Source: CSBr16-57R1 sp041163265 (GTDB lineage: Bacteria; Actinomycetota; Nitriliruptoria; Nitriliruptorales; Nitriliruptoraceae). From it: a stretch of 5,294 bases of DNA. The notes below the pieces were generated by a model, which did not search any database, was not told where the DNA came from, and saw only the letters and a list, made by a program, of their open reading frames with translations. Position 1 is the first letter of the stretch. Every line of letters begins with the position of its first letter. Positions 1 to 5,294 of this stretch are shown here, piece after piece. Both the position numbers and the translations under genes were made by a program. The stretch lies in NCBI GenBank assembly GCA_041163265.1, contig JBEARL010000083.1:1-5294 (forward strand), given 5' to 3'.

Positions 1-1
1 G

Positions 2-748
2 CTCGACGCGATCGTCGTGCCCCACTACGACAACGCCGAGGGCGGGACGCACGACACGTCGTGCTGCTACGTCGGCGACCGCCGCCTCCGCGTCCTCGAG
101 GGGATGCTCGATGCGACCGAGTGGGTCCTCGGCGTCGACGAGCACACGGCGGCCGTCCTCGACCTCGCCGCGGGGACGCTGCGCGCCGAGGGGCGGGGGC
201 GGGTCGTCGTGCGCCTGCGGGACCGCGTCCACGAGGTCGCGACCGGCACGACCATCGGGCTGGACGAGGTGCTCGGATGGGTCGCGGCGGGGCTCGGGAC
301 GGCCGCCGGCGCGGACGCCGACGCGGCGTCCGGCGACGGTGGTGCCGCGGCGCCGACCGACGGAGCCGCGGCGACCTTCGACGCCGCGCTCGCGCGGGGC
401 GATCTGCTCGCGGCGGCCGAGGTGACGGCCGGCCTGCTGGCCGGCGGGGGCCGCGGCGACGGCACCGCTGGTGGCGGCGGGTCCGACGCCGCGGAGGTGG
501 TCCGGCAGGTCGCGGCGCTGGCCCGCGTCGCGCAGGCGGGCTGGCACGAGCACCGCGACCTCGTCGCGCCGCACGTCGAGACCCTGCTGGCGCTGCGCGA
601 GCGGGCCCGGGCCGAGCGCCGGTTCGGCGACGCCGACGCGATCCGGGACGCGCTGGTCGCCGCCGGCGTCGAGGTCCACGACGCCCGCGGCGGCACCGGG
701 TGGGAGTACCACGACCCGCTCGAGGAGGCGCTGCCGACCGCCGGCTAG
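2..748 (+). CDS. Class I glutamine amidotransferase-like (peptidase S51/cyanophycinase-like) protein with CysRS-like C-terminal tail, 5' partial
   Basis: The reading frame is open to the left edge, so the N-terminus is missing; 248 residues are visible, ending at TAG 746-748. The GTG at 17 is probably an internal valine (context LDAIVVPHYDNAEGG). Residues 1-95 resemble the later half of an S51/class I amidotransferase fold: a VPHYDNAEGGTHD segment, then GVDEHTAAVLD followed by GRGRVVV, like the 'G-x-DE-x-TA' stretch of cyanophycinase-type proteins. The expected nucleophile motif would lie upstream of the window, so catalytic competence cannot be judged. Residues about 98-125 are an Ala/Gly/Asp-rich linker, with a second Gly-rich patch near 148-161. 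Residues about 195-235 (RARAERRFGDADAIRDAL, then GVEVHDARGGTGWE) match the extreme C-terminal helical segment of cysteinyl-tRNA synthetase, which explains why such proteins may be labelled CysS-like. No aminoacylation motifs are visible. The substrate is unknown. panD follows after 47 bases on the same strand and may be co-transcribed. Confidence 0.72.
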   Translation, partial: LDAIVVPHYDNAEGGTHDTSCCYVGDRRLRVLEGMLDATEWVLGVDEHTAAVLDLAAGTLRAEGRGRVVVRLRDRVHEVATGTTIGLDEVLGWVAAGLGTAAGADADAASGDGGAAAPTDGAAATFDAALARGDLLAAAEVTAGLLAGGGRGDGTAGGGGSDAAEVVRQVAALARVAQAGWHEHRDLVAPHVETLLALRERARAERRFGDADAIRDALVAAGVEVHDARGGTGWEYHDPLEEALPTAG

Positions 749-784
749 GGTCCGCGGCGCCCACCGCCCCGACACCGCTCCCGC

Positions 785-788
785 GAGG
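785..788 (+). promoter_or_regulatory. Ribosome binding site of panD
   Basis: A GAGG core lies 7 bases before the GTG at 796. The ATG codons at 808 and 811 would be 19 or more bases away, so this site supports the GTG start. Confidence 0.6.
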
Positions 789-795
789 TCCACCC

Positions 796-1176
796 GTGCG
801 CCGCACGATGATGAAGTCGAAGCTGCACCGGGTCACCGTGACCGAGGCGGACCTCGACTACGTCGGGTCGATCACGCTGGACCGCGACCTGATGGACGCG
901 GCGGACCTGCTCGCGAACGAGCGCGTCCAGGTCCTCGACGTCACCAACGGCGCCCGGCTCGAGACCTACGTCCTCGAGGGACCGCGCGGCTCGGGCGTGG
1001 TCGGCATCAACGGGCCGGCCGCGCACCTCGTGGCCATCGGCGACGTCGTGCTCGTCGTCAGCTACGCCGAGATGGAGGACGCCGAGGCCCGTGCCCACCG
1101 TCCGGTCGTCGTCACCGTCGGTCCGGGCAACCGCGAGCCGCGCGTGCTCGGCGAGGTCGCCGGCGAGCGGGCCTGA
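796..1176 (+). CDS. panD: Aspartate 1-decarboxylase proenzyme
   Basis: PanD converts L-aspartate to beta-alanine and CO2 in the cytoplasm, supplying the beta-alanine half of pantothenate for coenzyme A. The proenzyme cleaves itself between Gly24 and Ser25, and the new N-terminal serine becomes the pyruvoyl cofactor. Starting at GTG 796 gives MRRTMMKSKLHR and places YVGS so that cleavage falls at exactly Gly24-Ser25. The 126-residue length equals that of E. coli PanD. Other conserved residues fall at family positions: Lys9, Arg54, Thr57, Tyr58 and Asn72 (in GINGPAAH). In-frame ATG codons at 808 and 811 are possible starts but would remove the conserved N-terminal residues and are too far from the GAGG at 785-788. 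The gene lies 47 bases after the amidotransferase-like gene and converges with the DUF885 gene. No panB, panC or panE is visible nearby. Product assignment is secure from motif content; the start is well supported. Confidence 0.97.
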   Translation: MRRTMMKSKLHRVTVTEADLDYVGSITLDRDLMDAADLLANERVQVLDVTNGARLETYVLEGPRGSGVVGINGPAAHLVAIGDVVLVVSYAEMEDAEARAHRPVVVTVGPGNREPRVLGEVAGERA

Positions 1177-1187
1177 GCGACCGACCT

Positions 1188-1203
1188 CGCGGCGGACGCC
1201 GCG
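1188..1203. terminator. GC hairpin between convergent genes, possible bidirectional terminator
   Basis: CGCGGC pairs with GCCGCG around a four-base GGAC loop, giving a perfect 6-bp GC-only stem. It lies wholly inside the 33-base gap between the stops of panD and the DUF885 gene. There is no T-run on either side, so it is not a classic intrinsic terminator, although T-less hairpins are proposed in high-GC actinobacteria. In DNA this rich in G and C, short hairpins also arise by chance. Confidence 0.4.
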
Positions 1204-1209
1204 TGAGCG

Positions 1210-2931
1210 TCAGCCCAGGACCAGCTCGCGCAGGTGGTCGAGACCGACCGAGCCCGAGCCCAGCACGTCGGCGTGGAAGCGCTTCGCGTCGAACGCCGCG
1301 CCCTCGCGCTCCCGCCGCGCGTCGCGGAGCGCCAGGATCTCGCGCTTCCCGACCGCGTAACTGATCGCCTGGGCCGGCCAGCCGAGGTACCGGGTCACCT
1401 CGGACCGGGCCGTGTCGACGCCGTTGAACGCCAGCTTCACCAGCGCGTCGACCGCCCGGTCGTACGTCCACTCCTCGCCGGCGTGCAGCGGCGCGTCGTC
1501 GGGGATGCGGAACCCGAGGTGCAGGCCGAGGTCGACGACGACGCGGACCGCGCGCAGCAGGTTCGCCCCGAGGTACCCGAGCTCGTACTCGGGTCGCTCC
1601 AGCTCGCCGAGCTCGTCCATGACCTGTTCGGCGTACAGCGCCCAGCCCTCGCCGTACCCCGGACGCCACGAGATCAGCCGGTGCGCCCGCGACAGCCGGT
1701 CCGAGAGCGTGACCGCCAGCCCGATCTGGAGGTGGTGGCCGGGGAAGCCCTCGTGGTACGCGGTCGTCACCTGGTCGAACAGCGGGACGCTGGTCGCGTC
1801 GCCGAGCGACCACCAGATGGATCCGACACGCGTGAAGTCCTCGCTCGGCGCCATGTACCAGGCGGCCAGCGGCGCGCCGGGGGCGACGAGGTTCACGCGC
1901 ACGTCGCGGATCTCGTCCGGCACGTCGAAGTGCACGCCGGTCAGGCTCGCGAGCGCCCGCTCCTGCCGCTCCTGCATCGCCTCGCGGAACGCCTCCTGCG
2001 ACGGTGCGGCGTAGGCCGGGTCGGTCTGGAGCATGGCGACGACGCCGTCGAGGCCGGCGTCGGCGTCGATCCGGGCCGCGACGTCGACGGCGCGCGCCGT
2101 CAGCTCGCGGATGAGGTCCCAGCCCCAGGCGTAGGTCGCGGCCGGGTCGATGTCCGTCCCGAGGAAGCGGCGGGCGTTGCGGAGGTACCGCTCCTCGCCG
2201 ACGCCCTCGCGGGGCGCGGCGTGGGGGAGGTACTCCTGCTCGAGGCGTGCCGCGGTGCGCTCGGACGCGGCGGCGACGGCCGCGAGCGCCGCATCGGCGC
2301 GGTCGGCCAGCGCCGGGTGCGCCGCGGCGATCTCTGCGAGGCGGCGCGGGAACGCGCCCCCCTCCGCGACGCCGGCGCGCAGCTGCCGCGCGACCGACTC
2401 GACCTGGCGGGCGGCCACGGTCCGGCCGGTCCGGACGCCCTCGGCCATGCAGGCCCACCAGCCGTCCAGCGCCCCGCCGATCGTCTCGAGCCGGGTCAGC
2501 ACGTCGCCGGCGCGCTCGGCGGTGTCGAACGGCATCAGCTCGATCAGCTCCCGCATGCTCGGCACGGTCGAGGCGAGGTGCGCGAGGTCGCGGAGGTGGT
2601 CGCCGTGCTCGTGCGACGCCAGCCCGTCGGCGAGGTCCTCCTCGAGCACGCGAGCGGCCAGCGCCGACCAGCGGTCGGTCGCGGCCGGCAGCGCGCGCAG
2701 CTCGTCGCGCGTGCGGCGCAGCAGGTCGGCCCGTGCGTCCGCGCCGGCGGGGGAGAGGTCGCCCCAGCGGTCGTCGAACCCGGGCAGACCGAGGAACGTC
2801 GCGGTCATCGGCTCGAGCGCGGCGAGGTCGTCGACGAACCGCGACGCCAGCGCGAACACGGGGTGGTCCAGGTGCGGGGCCGCGGCCGTGTCGTCCGCCG
2901 CCGAGCCGTCCGACGTCACGTCCGCCGCCAT
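1210..2931 (-). CDS. DUF885 family protein, putative zinc-dependent peptidase
   Basis: This 573-residue protein is full length for the DUF885 family (Pfam PF05960), whose members are usually about 550-620 residues and mostly uncharacterised. The diagnostic motif HEGFPGHHLQ is at residues 393-402; His393, Glu394 and His399 form H-E-x4-H, and GYGEGWALYAE (425-435) contains Glu428, a plausible third metal ligand by analogy with zincin peptidases. The family C-terminal signature is seen as GWPAQAISYAVGKREI (517-532). The N-terminal half (about 20-330) is mainly helical and Ala/Arg-rich. No signal peptide or membrane segment is visible, so a cytoplasmic location is likely. The start is ATG (2929-2931), preceded by a strong GGGGAGG site five bases away. 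The frame stays open upstream, but that extension overlaps the divergent gene and is probably not translated. The 87-base gap to the divergent PH-domain gene should hold its promoter. Peptidase activity is inferred from the motif; the substrate is unknown. Family assignment is firm. Confidence 0.93.
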   Translation of the reverse strand: MAADVTSDGSAADDTAAAPHLDHPVFALASRFVDDLAALEPMTATFLGLPGFDDRWGDLSPAGADARADLLRRTRDELRALPAATDRWSALAARVLEEDLADGLASHEHGDHLRDLAHLASTVPSMRELIELMPFDTAERAGDVLTRLETIGGALDGWWACMAEGVRTGRTVAARQVESVARQLRAGVAEGGAFPRRLAEIAAAHPALADRADAALAAVAAASERTAARLEQEYLPHAAPREGVGEERYLRNARRFLGTDIDPAATYAWGWDLIRELTARAVDVAARIDADAGLDGVVAMLQTDPAYAAPSQEAFREAMQERQERALASLTGVHFDVPDEIRDVRVNLVAPGAPLAAWYMAPSEDFTRVGSIWWSLGDATSVPLFDQVTTAYHEGFPGHHLQIGLAVTLSDRLSRAHRLISWRPGYGEGWALYAEQVMDELGELERPEYELGYLGANLLRAVRVVVDLGLHLGFRIPDDAPLHAGEEWTYDRAVDALVKLAFNGVDTARSEVTRYLGWPAQAISYAVGKREILALRDARREREGAAFDAKRFHADVLGSGSVGLDHLRELVLG

Positions 2932-2936
2932 CGCCG

Positions 2937-2943
2937 CCTCCCC
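2937..2943 (-). promoter_or_regulatory. Ribosome binding site of the DUF885 gene
   Basis: On the minus strand the sequence reads GGGGAGG, then five bases, then ATG. This near-ideal Shine-Dalgarno site decides the start at 2931 over in-frame GTG codons further upstream (2992-2994 and 2977-2979). Confidence 0.75.
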
Positions 2944-2982
2944 GCTCGCCGCGGTTCCGGCGTCCGCCTCGGACGCCACCGC

Positions 2983-3012
2983 CGGACAGGCCACGGTACG
3001 CGCCCGTAGTCT
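2983..3012 (+). promoter_or_regulatory. Candidate sigma70-type promoter giving a leaderless transcript
   Basis: CGGACA at 2983-2988 matches four of six bases of the TTGACA -35 box. TAGTCT at 3007-3012 fits the actinobacterial TAnnnT -10 box, with an 18-base spacer. The -10 ends six bases before the ATG at 3019, so transcription would begin at or next to the start codon. There is no Shine-Dalgarno sequence between the -10 and the ATG, which agrees with leaderless translation. Both boxes were picked by eye in a short gap, so this remains a prediction. Confidence 0.5.
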
Positions 3013-3018
3013 CGTCCG

Positions 3019-3483
3019 ATGGCGGTCGAGCGCGTGGTCGTGCCGGGGTCGGTGCGGCCGTTCCTGGCCGCGGGTGCGACCACCGGGCTGCTCGGCGGCC
3101 TCGGCGCGGTCGCCTGGCGGGCCGGCGGTGCCGCGCCGGGGCCGGTCGTCGCGCTCGCACTGGCCGCGCTCGCCCTCGCCGTCCTGCTCCTCGACCTGCC
3201 CCGCCGCACGGAGGCCGACGCGGACGGCCTCGTCCGGATCTGCCTGCTCCGCCGCGAGCGCATCGGCTGGGACCGCGTCGTCGCGATCGAGCGGCAGCGC
3301 CGCCGTCTCACCGGAGCCGGCACCGGCGGCCTGGTCGTCCTCGGACGGCGCGGGCGGTGGCTCGTCGCGACGTCGGCCGAGCCGCCGACGGTCCACGTGG
3401 CGCTCGCCCGACTCGTCGCCGCCCACGCGCCCGAGGTCCGCATGCGGGCCGAGCCGCCGGCCGTCGTCACGGACCGCGGGTGA
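3019..3483 (+). CDS. Small membrane-anchored protein with bacterial PH-like domain
   Basis: The product has 154 residues. Two hydrophobic stretches (about 13-33 and 41-59) look like a transmembrane hairpin close to the N-terminus, with the Arg pair at 62-63 suggesting that the following domain faces the cytoplasm. Residues about 64-135 fit a small bacterial PH domain of the PF10756 type: a strand near DGLVRICLLRRERIGW, the loop WDRVVAIERQRRR, then GGLVVLGRRGRWLVATS, and a closing helix (125-136, VHVALARLVAAH). Such proteins are common in actinobacteria and their function is mostly unknown. The ATG is favoured because a -10-like TAGTCT lies just upstream. The stop overlaps the GTG start of the MFS gene by four bases, so both are probably expressed together by translational coupling. 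A role in the membrane near the exporter is inferred from context only. The PH call rests on pattern recognition and not on a database search. Confidence 0.78.
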   Translation: MAVERVVVPGSVRPFLAAGATTGLLGGLGAVAWRAGGAAPGPVVALALAALALAVLLLDLPRRTEADADGLVRICLLRRERIGWDRVVAIERQRRRLTGAGTGGLVVLGRRGRWLVATSAEPPTVHVALARLVAAHAPEVRMRAEPPAVVTDRG

Positions 3484-4754
3484 ACGCCGCGTTCCGGCGC
3501 GCGCTCGGCGCCTCGGCCGCGTCGAATCTCGGTGACGGCGTCCGCGGTGCGGCTCTCCCGCTCGTCGCCGCATCGCTGACGCGCGACCCGCTCGCGTTCT
3601 CAGCGGTCGCGGTCGCGGGCAGCCTGCCGTGGCTGCTCCTCTCGCTGCCCGCCGGCGCCGTGCTGGACCGCGTGGACCGGGTCCGCGCGATGGCGGTGGC
3701 CGCGGCCTGGCGGGCCGCCGCCGTGGGACTGCTCGGCGCCGCGGTCGCGACGGGCCGTGCCGGCGTGCCGCTGCTCGTCGCCGTCGCCCTGCTGCTCGGC
3801 GCCGGCGAGGTGCTGTTCGACAACGCCGCGCAGACGCTGGTCCCGGCCCTCGTGCCCCGCGCGGACCTCGAGCGCGCGAACGGGCGGCTGTACGCGGTCG
3901 AGATCACGGCGAACTCGTTCGCCGGACCGCCGCTCGGCGGCGCGCTGTTCGTCGCGGCCGCCGCGGTCCCGCTCCACGTCGATGCCGGCCTGCTCGCGGT
4001 GGCGGCGCTGCTGCTGGTCGGCCTCGGCGGGCACGTGCGCCGCGCGGCACCGGACCGGTCGGACGGCCTCGGGGCCGCCGCGGCCGTCGCCGCGACCTCC
4101 GCGCCGCGCGAACCGCTCCGGGTCGCGATCGCGACCGGCGTGCGGTGGCTGCGGGGCCACCGGCTGCTGCGGACCCTCGCGGTGCTGCTCGCCGTGATGA
4201 ACGGCACGGCCAGCATGGGGATGGCGACCTTCGGGCTCTTCGTGCTGGGCGAGGGCTCGGTCCTCGGGCTCGGGCCGGTCGCCTTCTCGGTGCTGCTGAC
4301 GTCGGGGGCCGTCGGATCGCTCCTCGGCAGCCTCGTCGCAGCCCGGGTGGTGCGCCGCGCCGGTCGGCTGCGCGTGCTGTGGTCGACCCTGATCGCATCC
4401 GCCGGCACGTCGCTGGCCGTCGGGCTCTCCCGCGGTCCGGTCGAGGTCGGTCTGGCGCTCGCGGCGATGGGGCTGACCGGTGTCGCGTGGAACGTCGTCA
4501 CGGTCTCGCTGCGCCAGACGATCATCCCCGACGAGCTGCTCGGCCGCGTCAACAGCGTCTACCGGTTCCTCGGCTGGGGATCGATCCCGGTCGGCGGCGC
4601 GCTGGGCGGGGTGGTCGCCGACGTCGCCGGGCTGCGCGCGCCGTGGGTCGCCGCGGCCGCGGTCGCGGCCCTCGCGCTGATCCCGGCGGCTCGGGTGCTC
4701 CGCGGCGACGTCCTCGACGCGGCGCTGGCCGGTGGGTCCGAGGGCGCGGTCTAG
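3480..4754 (+). CDS. Major facilitator superfamily exporter (MFS_3/EntS-like)
   Basis: This 424-residue integral membrane protein has about 10-12 hydrophobic segments, the size and layout of a 12-helix MFS drug or siderophore exporter of the TetA/EntS-like group (PF05977 or PF07690). GAVLDRVDRVRAM (59-71) is the motif A-like loop between helices 2 and 3. The segment GEVLFDNAAQTLVPALV (109-125), followed by ERANGRLYAVE and the PPLGGALF helix, is typical of this subfamily. LRQTIIPDELLGRVNSVYR (344-362) in the C-terminal half is also characteristic. A soluble, variable loop near 185-212 separates the halves. The GTG start at 3480 overlaps the preceding stop in the arrangement GTGA, and no separate strong ribosome site is visible, so translation is probably coupled to the PH-domain gene. 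The frame is open far upstream, but that part lies over other genes and lacks family similarity. Substrate cannot be told from sequence; proton-driven efflux of a small molecule is the family expectation. Confidence 0.9.
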   Translation: MNAAFRRALGASAASNLGDGVRGAALPLVAASLTRDPLAFSAVAVAGSLPWLLLSLPAGAVLDRVDRVRAMAVAAAWRAAAVGLLGAAVATGRAGVPLLVAVALLLGAGEVLFDNAAQTLVPALVPRADLERANGRLYAVEITANSFAGPPLGGALFVAAAAVPLHVDAGLLAVAALLLVGLGGHVRRAAPDRSDGLGAAAAVAATSAPREPLRVAIATGVRWLRGHRLLRTLAVLLAVMNGTASMGMATFGLFVLGEGSVLGLGPVAFSVLLTSGAVGSLLGSLVAARVVRRAGRLRVLWSTLIASAGTSLAVGLSRGPVEVGLALAAMGLTGVAWNVVTVSLRQTIIPDELLGRVNSVYRFLGWGSIPVGGALGGVVADVAGLRAPWVAAAAVAALALIPAARVLRGDVLDAALAGGSEGAV

Positions 4755-4768
4755 CGCGCGTCCGGGCG

Positions 4769-4791
4769 GGCCGAGCTGCGCTCAGCCGGCC
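4769..4791. terminator. Hairpin at the convergent junction, possible terminator
   Basis: GGCCG (4769-4773) pairs with CGGCC (4787-4791). Inside it GCT (4775-4777) pairs with AGC (4784-4786), with one bulged A and a six-base loop. It starts 15 bases after the MFS stop and overlaps the stop codon of the ABC ATPase gene. There is no T-run. A chance GC hairpin is possible. Confidence 0.35.
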
Positions 4792-5294
4792 GCGGCGATC
4801 CGGTCGGCGAGCGTCTCGCCCGCGGCCAGCGGGAAGTGGCAGGCGGCGTGGTGACCGTCCGCGATCGCGACGAGCGGCGGCCGCTCCTCGGCGCAGACCG
4901 GCTGGGCGATCGGGCACCGCGTCCGGAACCGGCAGCCGGACGGCGGGTCGGCGGGCGAGGGCAGGTCGCCGGCGAGCACGATGCGCTCGCGGGCCCGCTC
5001 GGTCCGCGGGTCGGCGACGGGGACCGCCGAGAGCAGCGCGTGCGTGTAGGGGTGGGCCGGCCGGGCGTAGAGGGTCTCGCCGTCGGCCAGCTCGACGAGG
5101 TGCCCGAGGTACATCACGGCGATGCGGTCCGCGACGTGCCGGACCACCGAGAGGTCGTGCGCGATCATCAGGTAGGTGAGGCCGAGTCGGTCCTGCAGGT
5201 CCTCGAGGAGGTTGATGACCTGCGCCTGGACCGAGACGTCGAGGGCCGAGACCGGCTCGTCGAGGACGACGAACTCGGGCTCGAGCGCGAGCGC
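4782..5294 (-). CDS. Oligopeptide/dipeptide ABC transporter ATP-binding protein, OppF/DppF type, 5' partial
   Basis: The gene runs off the right edge; the last 170 residues and the TGA stop (4782-4784) are present. Visible parts of the ATPase domain are Walker B FVVLDEP (8-14), the D-loop SALDVSVQAQV (16-26) and the H-loop histidine in IAHDLSVV (His46). The Walker A and ABC signature motifs lie outside the window. The wording EPVSALDVSVQAQ is more like OppF/DppF than OppD/DppD, which usually read EPTTALDVTVQAQ. The C-terminal oligopeptide-transporter domain (PF08352) is shown by HPYTHALLSAVP (81-92) and GDLPSPADPPSGCRFRTRCP (109-128). Four cysteines there (121, 127, 134, 152) are spaced C-x5-C-x6-C-x17-C. 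The protein energises import of peptides as one of two cytoplasmic ATPases docked on the permeases. The other opp/dpp genes should lie to the right, upstream of this gene, which may be the last of its operon. An identical role for nickel or other substrates cannot be excluded. Confidence 0.94.
   Translation of the reverse strand, partial: ALALEPEFVVLDEPVSALDVSVQAQVINLLEDLQDRLGLTYLMIAHDLSVVRHVADRIAVMYLGHLVELADGETLYARPAHPYTHALLSAVPVADPRTERARERIVLAGDLPSPADPPSGCRFRTRCPIAQPVCAEERPPLVAIADGHHAACHFPLAAGETLADRIAAAG

Noticed and set aside
17..19. GTG at 17 as the true start of the amidotransferase-like gene
   Set aside because: The frame is open to the edge with a hydrophobic strand-like LDAIVV before it, and the fold would lack its first half.
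190..203. G-rich run (three G-tracts) as a G-quadruplex
   Set aside because: It is inside a coding region encoding Glu-Gly-Arg-Gly-Arg and only three long tracts occur; such runs are common at this base composition.
300..490. GCC/GGC-rich stretch as a tandem repeat
   Set aside because: No repeat unit is kept; it is an irregular Ala/Gly/Asp linker within the protein.
746..751. TAGGGT as a -10 box for panD
   Set aside because: It includes the stop codon of the preceding gene and no -35-like sequence lies 16-19 bases upstream.
61..795. Upstream extension of the PanD reading frame
   Set aside because: It is Arg-rich sequence in the wrong frame over the amidotransferase-like gene; PanD begins canonically at 796.
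1234..3009. A 591-codon open frame on the plus strand, antisense to the DUF885 gene
   Set aside because: Its translation is rich in Arg, Val, Gly and Pro with no recognisable domain. Long antisense frames are expected opposite genes with strong G/C third positions, and the opposite strand has clear family motifs.
2247..3479. Upstream extension of the MFS reading frame
   Set aside because: The extension translates to Arg/Pro/Ala-rich low-complexity sequence lying over two other genes; MFS similarity begins at GTG 3480.
2932..3573. N-terminal extension of the DUF885 protein by up to 214 residues
   Set aside because: It overlaps the divergent PH and MFS genes and is low complexity; GGGGAGG before ATG 2931 marks the start.
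3467..4552. A 361-codon minus-strand frame opposite the MFS gene
   Set aside because: Ser/Thr/Ala/Arg-rich composition is typical of a shadow frame; no motif was found.
3629..5179. A 516-codon plus-strand frame across the MFS and ABC genes
   Set aside because: Almost entirely Arg, Gly, Ala and Pro; it crosses two well-supported genes in other frames.

Overview
This window is very GC-rich DNA with strong G/C preference at third codon positions, gene starts that are often GTG, a short translational overlap and a possible leaderless promoter. All of this suggests a high-GC actinobacterium. The gene mix (S51-like amidotransferase with a CysRS-like tail, panD, DUF885, bacterial PH domain plus MFS, Opp/Dpp-type ATPase) would suit a soil lineage such as Thermoleophilia, but the sequence alone does not fix the taxon. 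No tRNA, rRNA, CRISPR array, insertion sequence or phage gene was seen.

Layout, left to right. (1) Bases 2-748, plus strand: the 3' part of a gene cut by the left edge. It has a class I glutamine amidotransferase/peptidase S51-like domain, a low-complexity Ala/Gly linker, and a C-terminal segment like the end of cysteinyl-tRNA synthetase. (2) 796-1176, plus: a complete aspartate 1-decarboxylase, panD, with the canonical Gly24-Ser25 self-cleavage site. (3) 1210-2931, minus: a complete DUF885 protein with an H-E-x4-H putative metal site, convergent with panD. (4) 3019-3483 and 3480-4754, plus: a small membrane-anchored PH-domain protein whose stop overlaps the GTG start of an MFS exporter, a tight two-gene operon divergent from the DUF885 gene. 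(5) 4782-5294, minus: the 3' part of an OppF/DppF-type peptide transporter ATPase, convergent with the MFS gene and cut by the right edge.

The genes form at least four transcription units facing different ways, so this looks like an ordinary chromosomal neighbourhood and not one dedicated system. panD supplies beta-alanine for pantothenate and CoA. The peptide transporter ATPase and the DUF885 putative peptidase could both serve peptide use, but nothing here links them directly. Hairpins lie between both convergent pairs (1188-1203 and 4769-4791) and may act as terminators. Nothing clearly amounts to a new biological system. The most unusual item is the amidotransferase/CysRS-tail fusion at the left edge.
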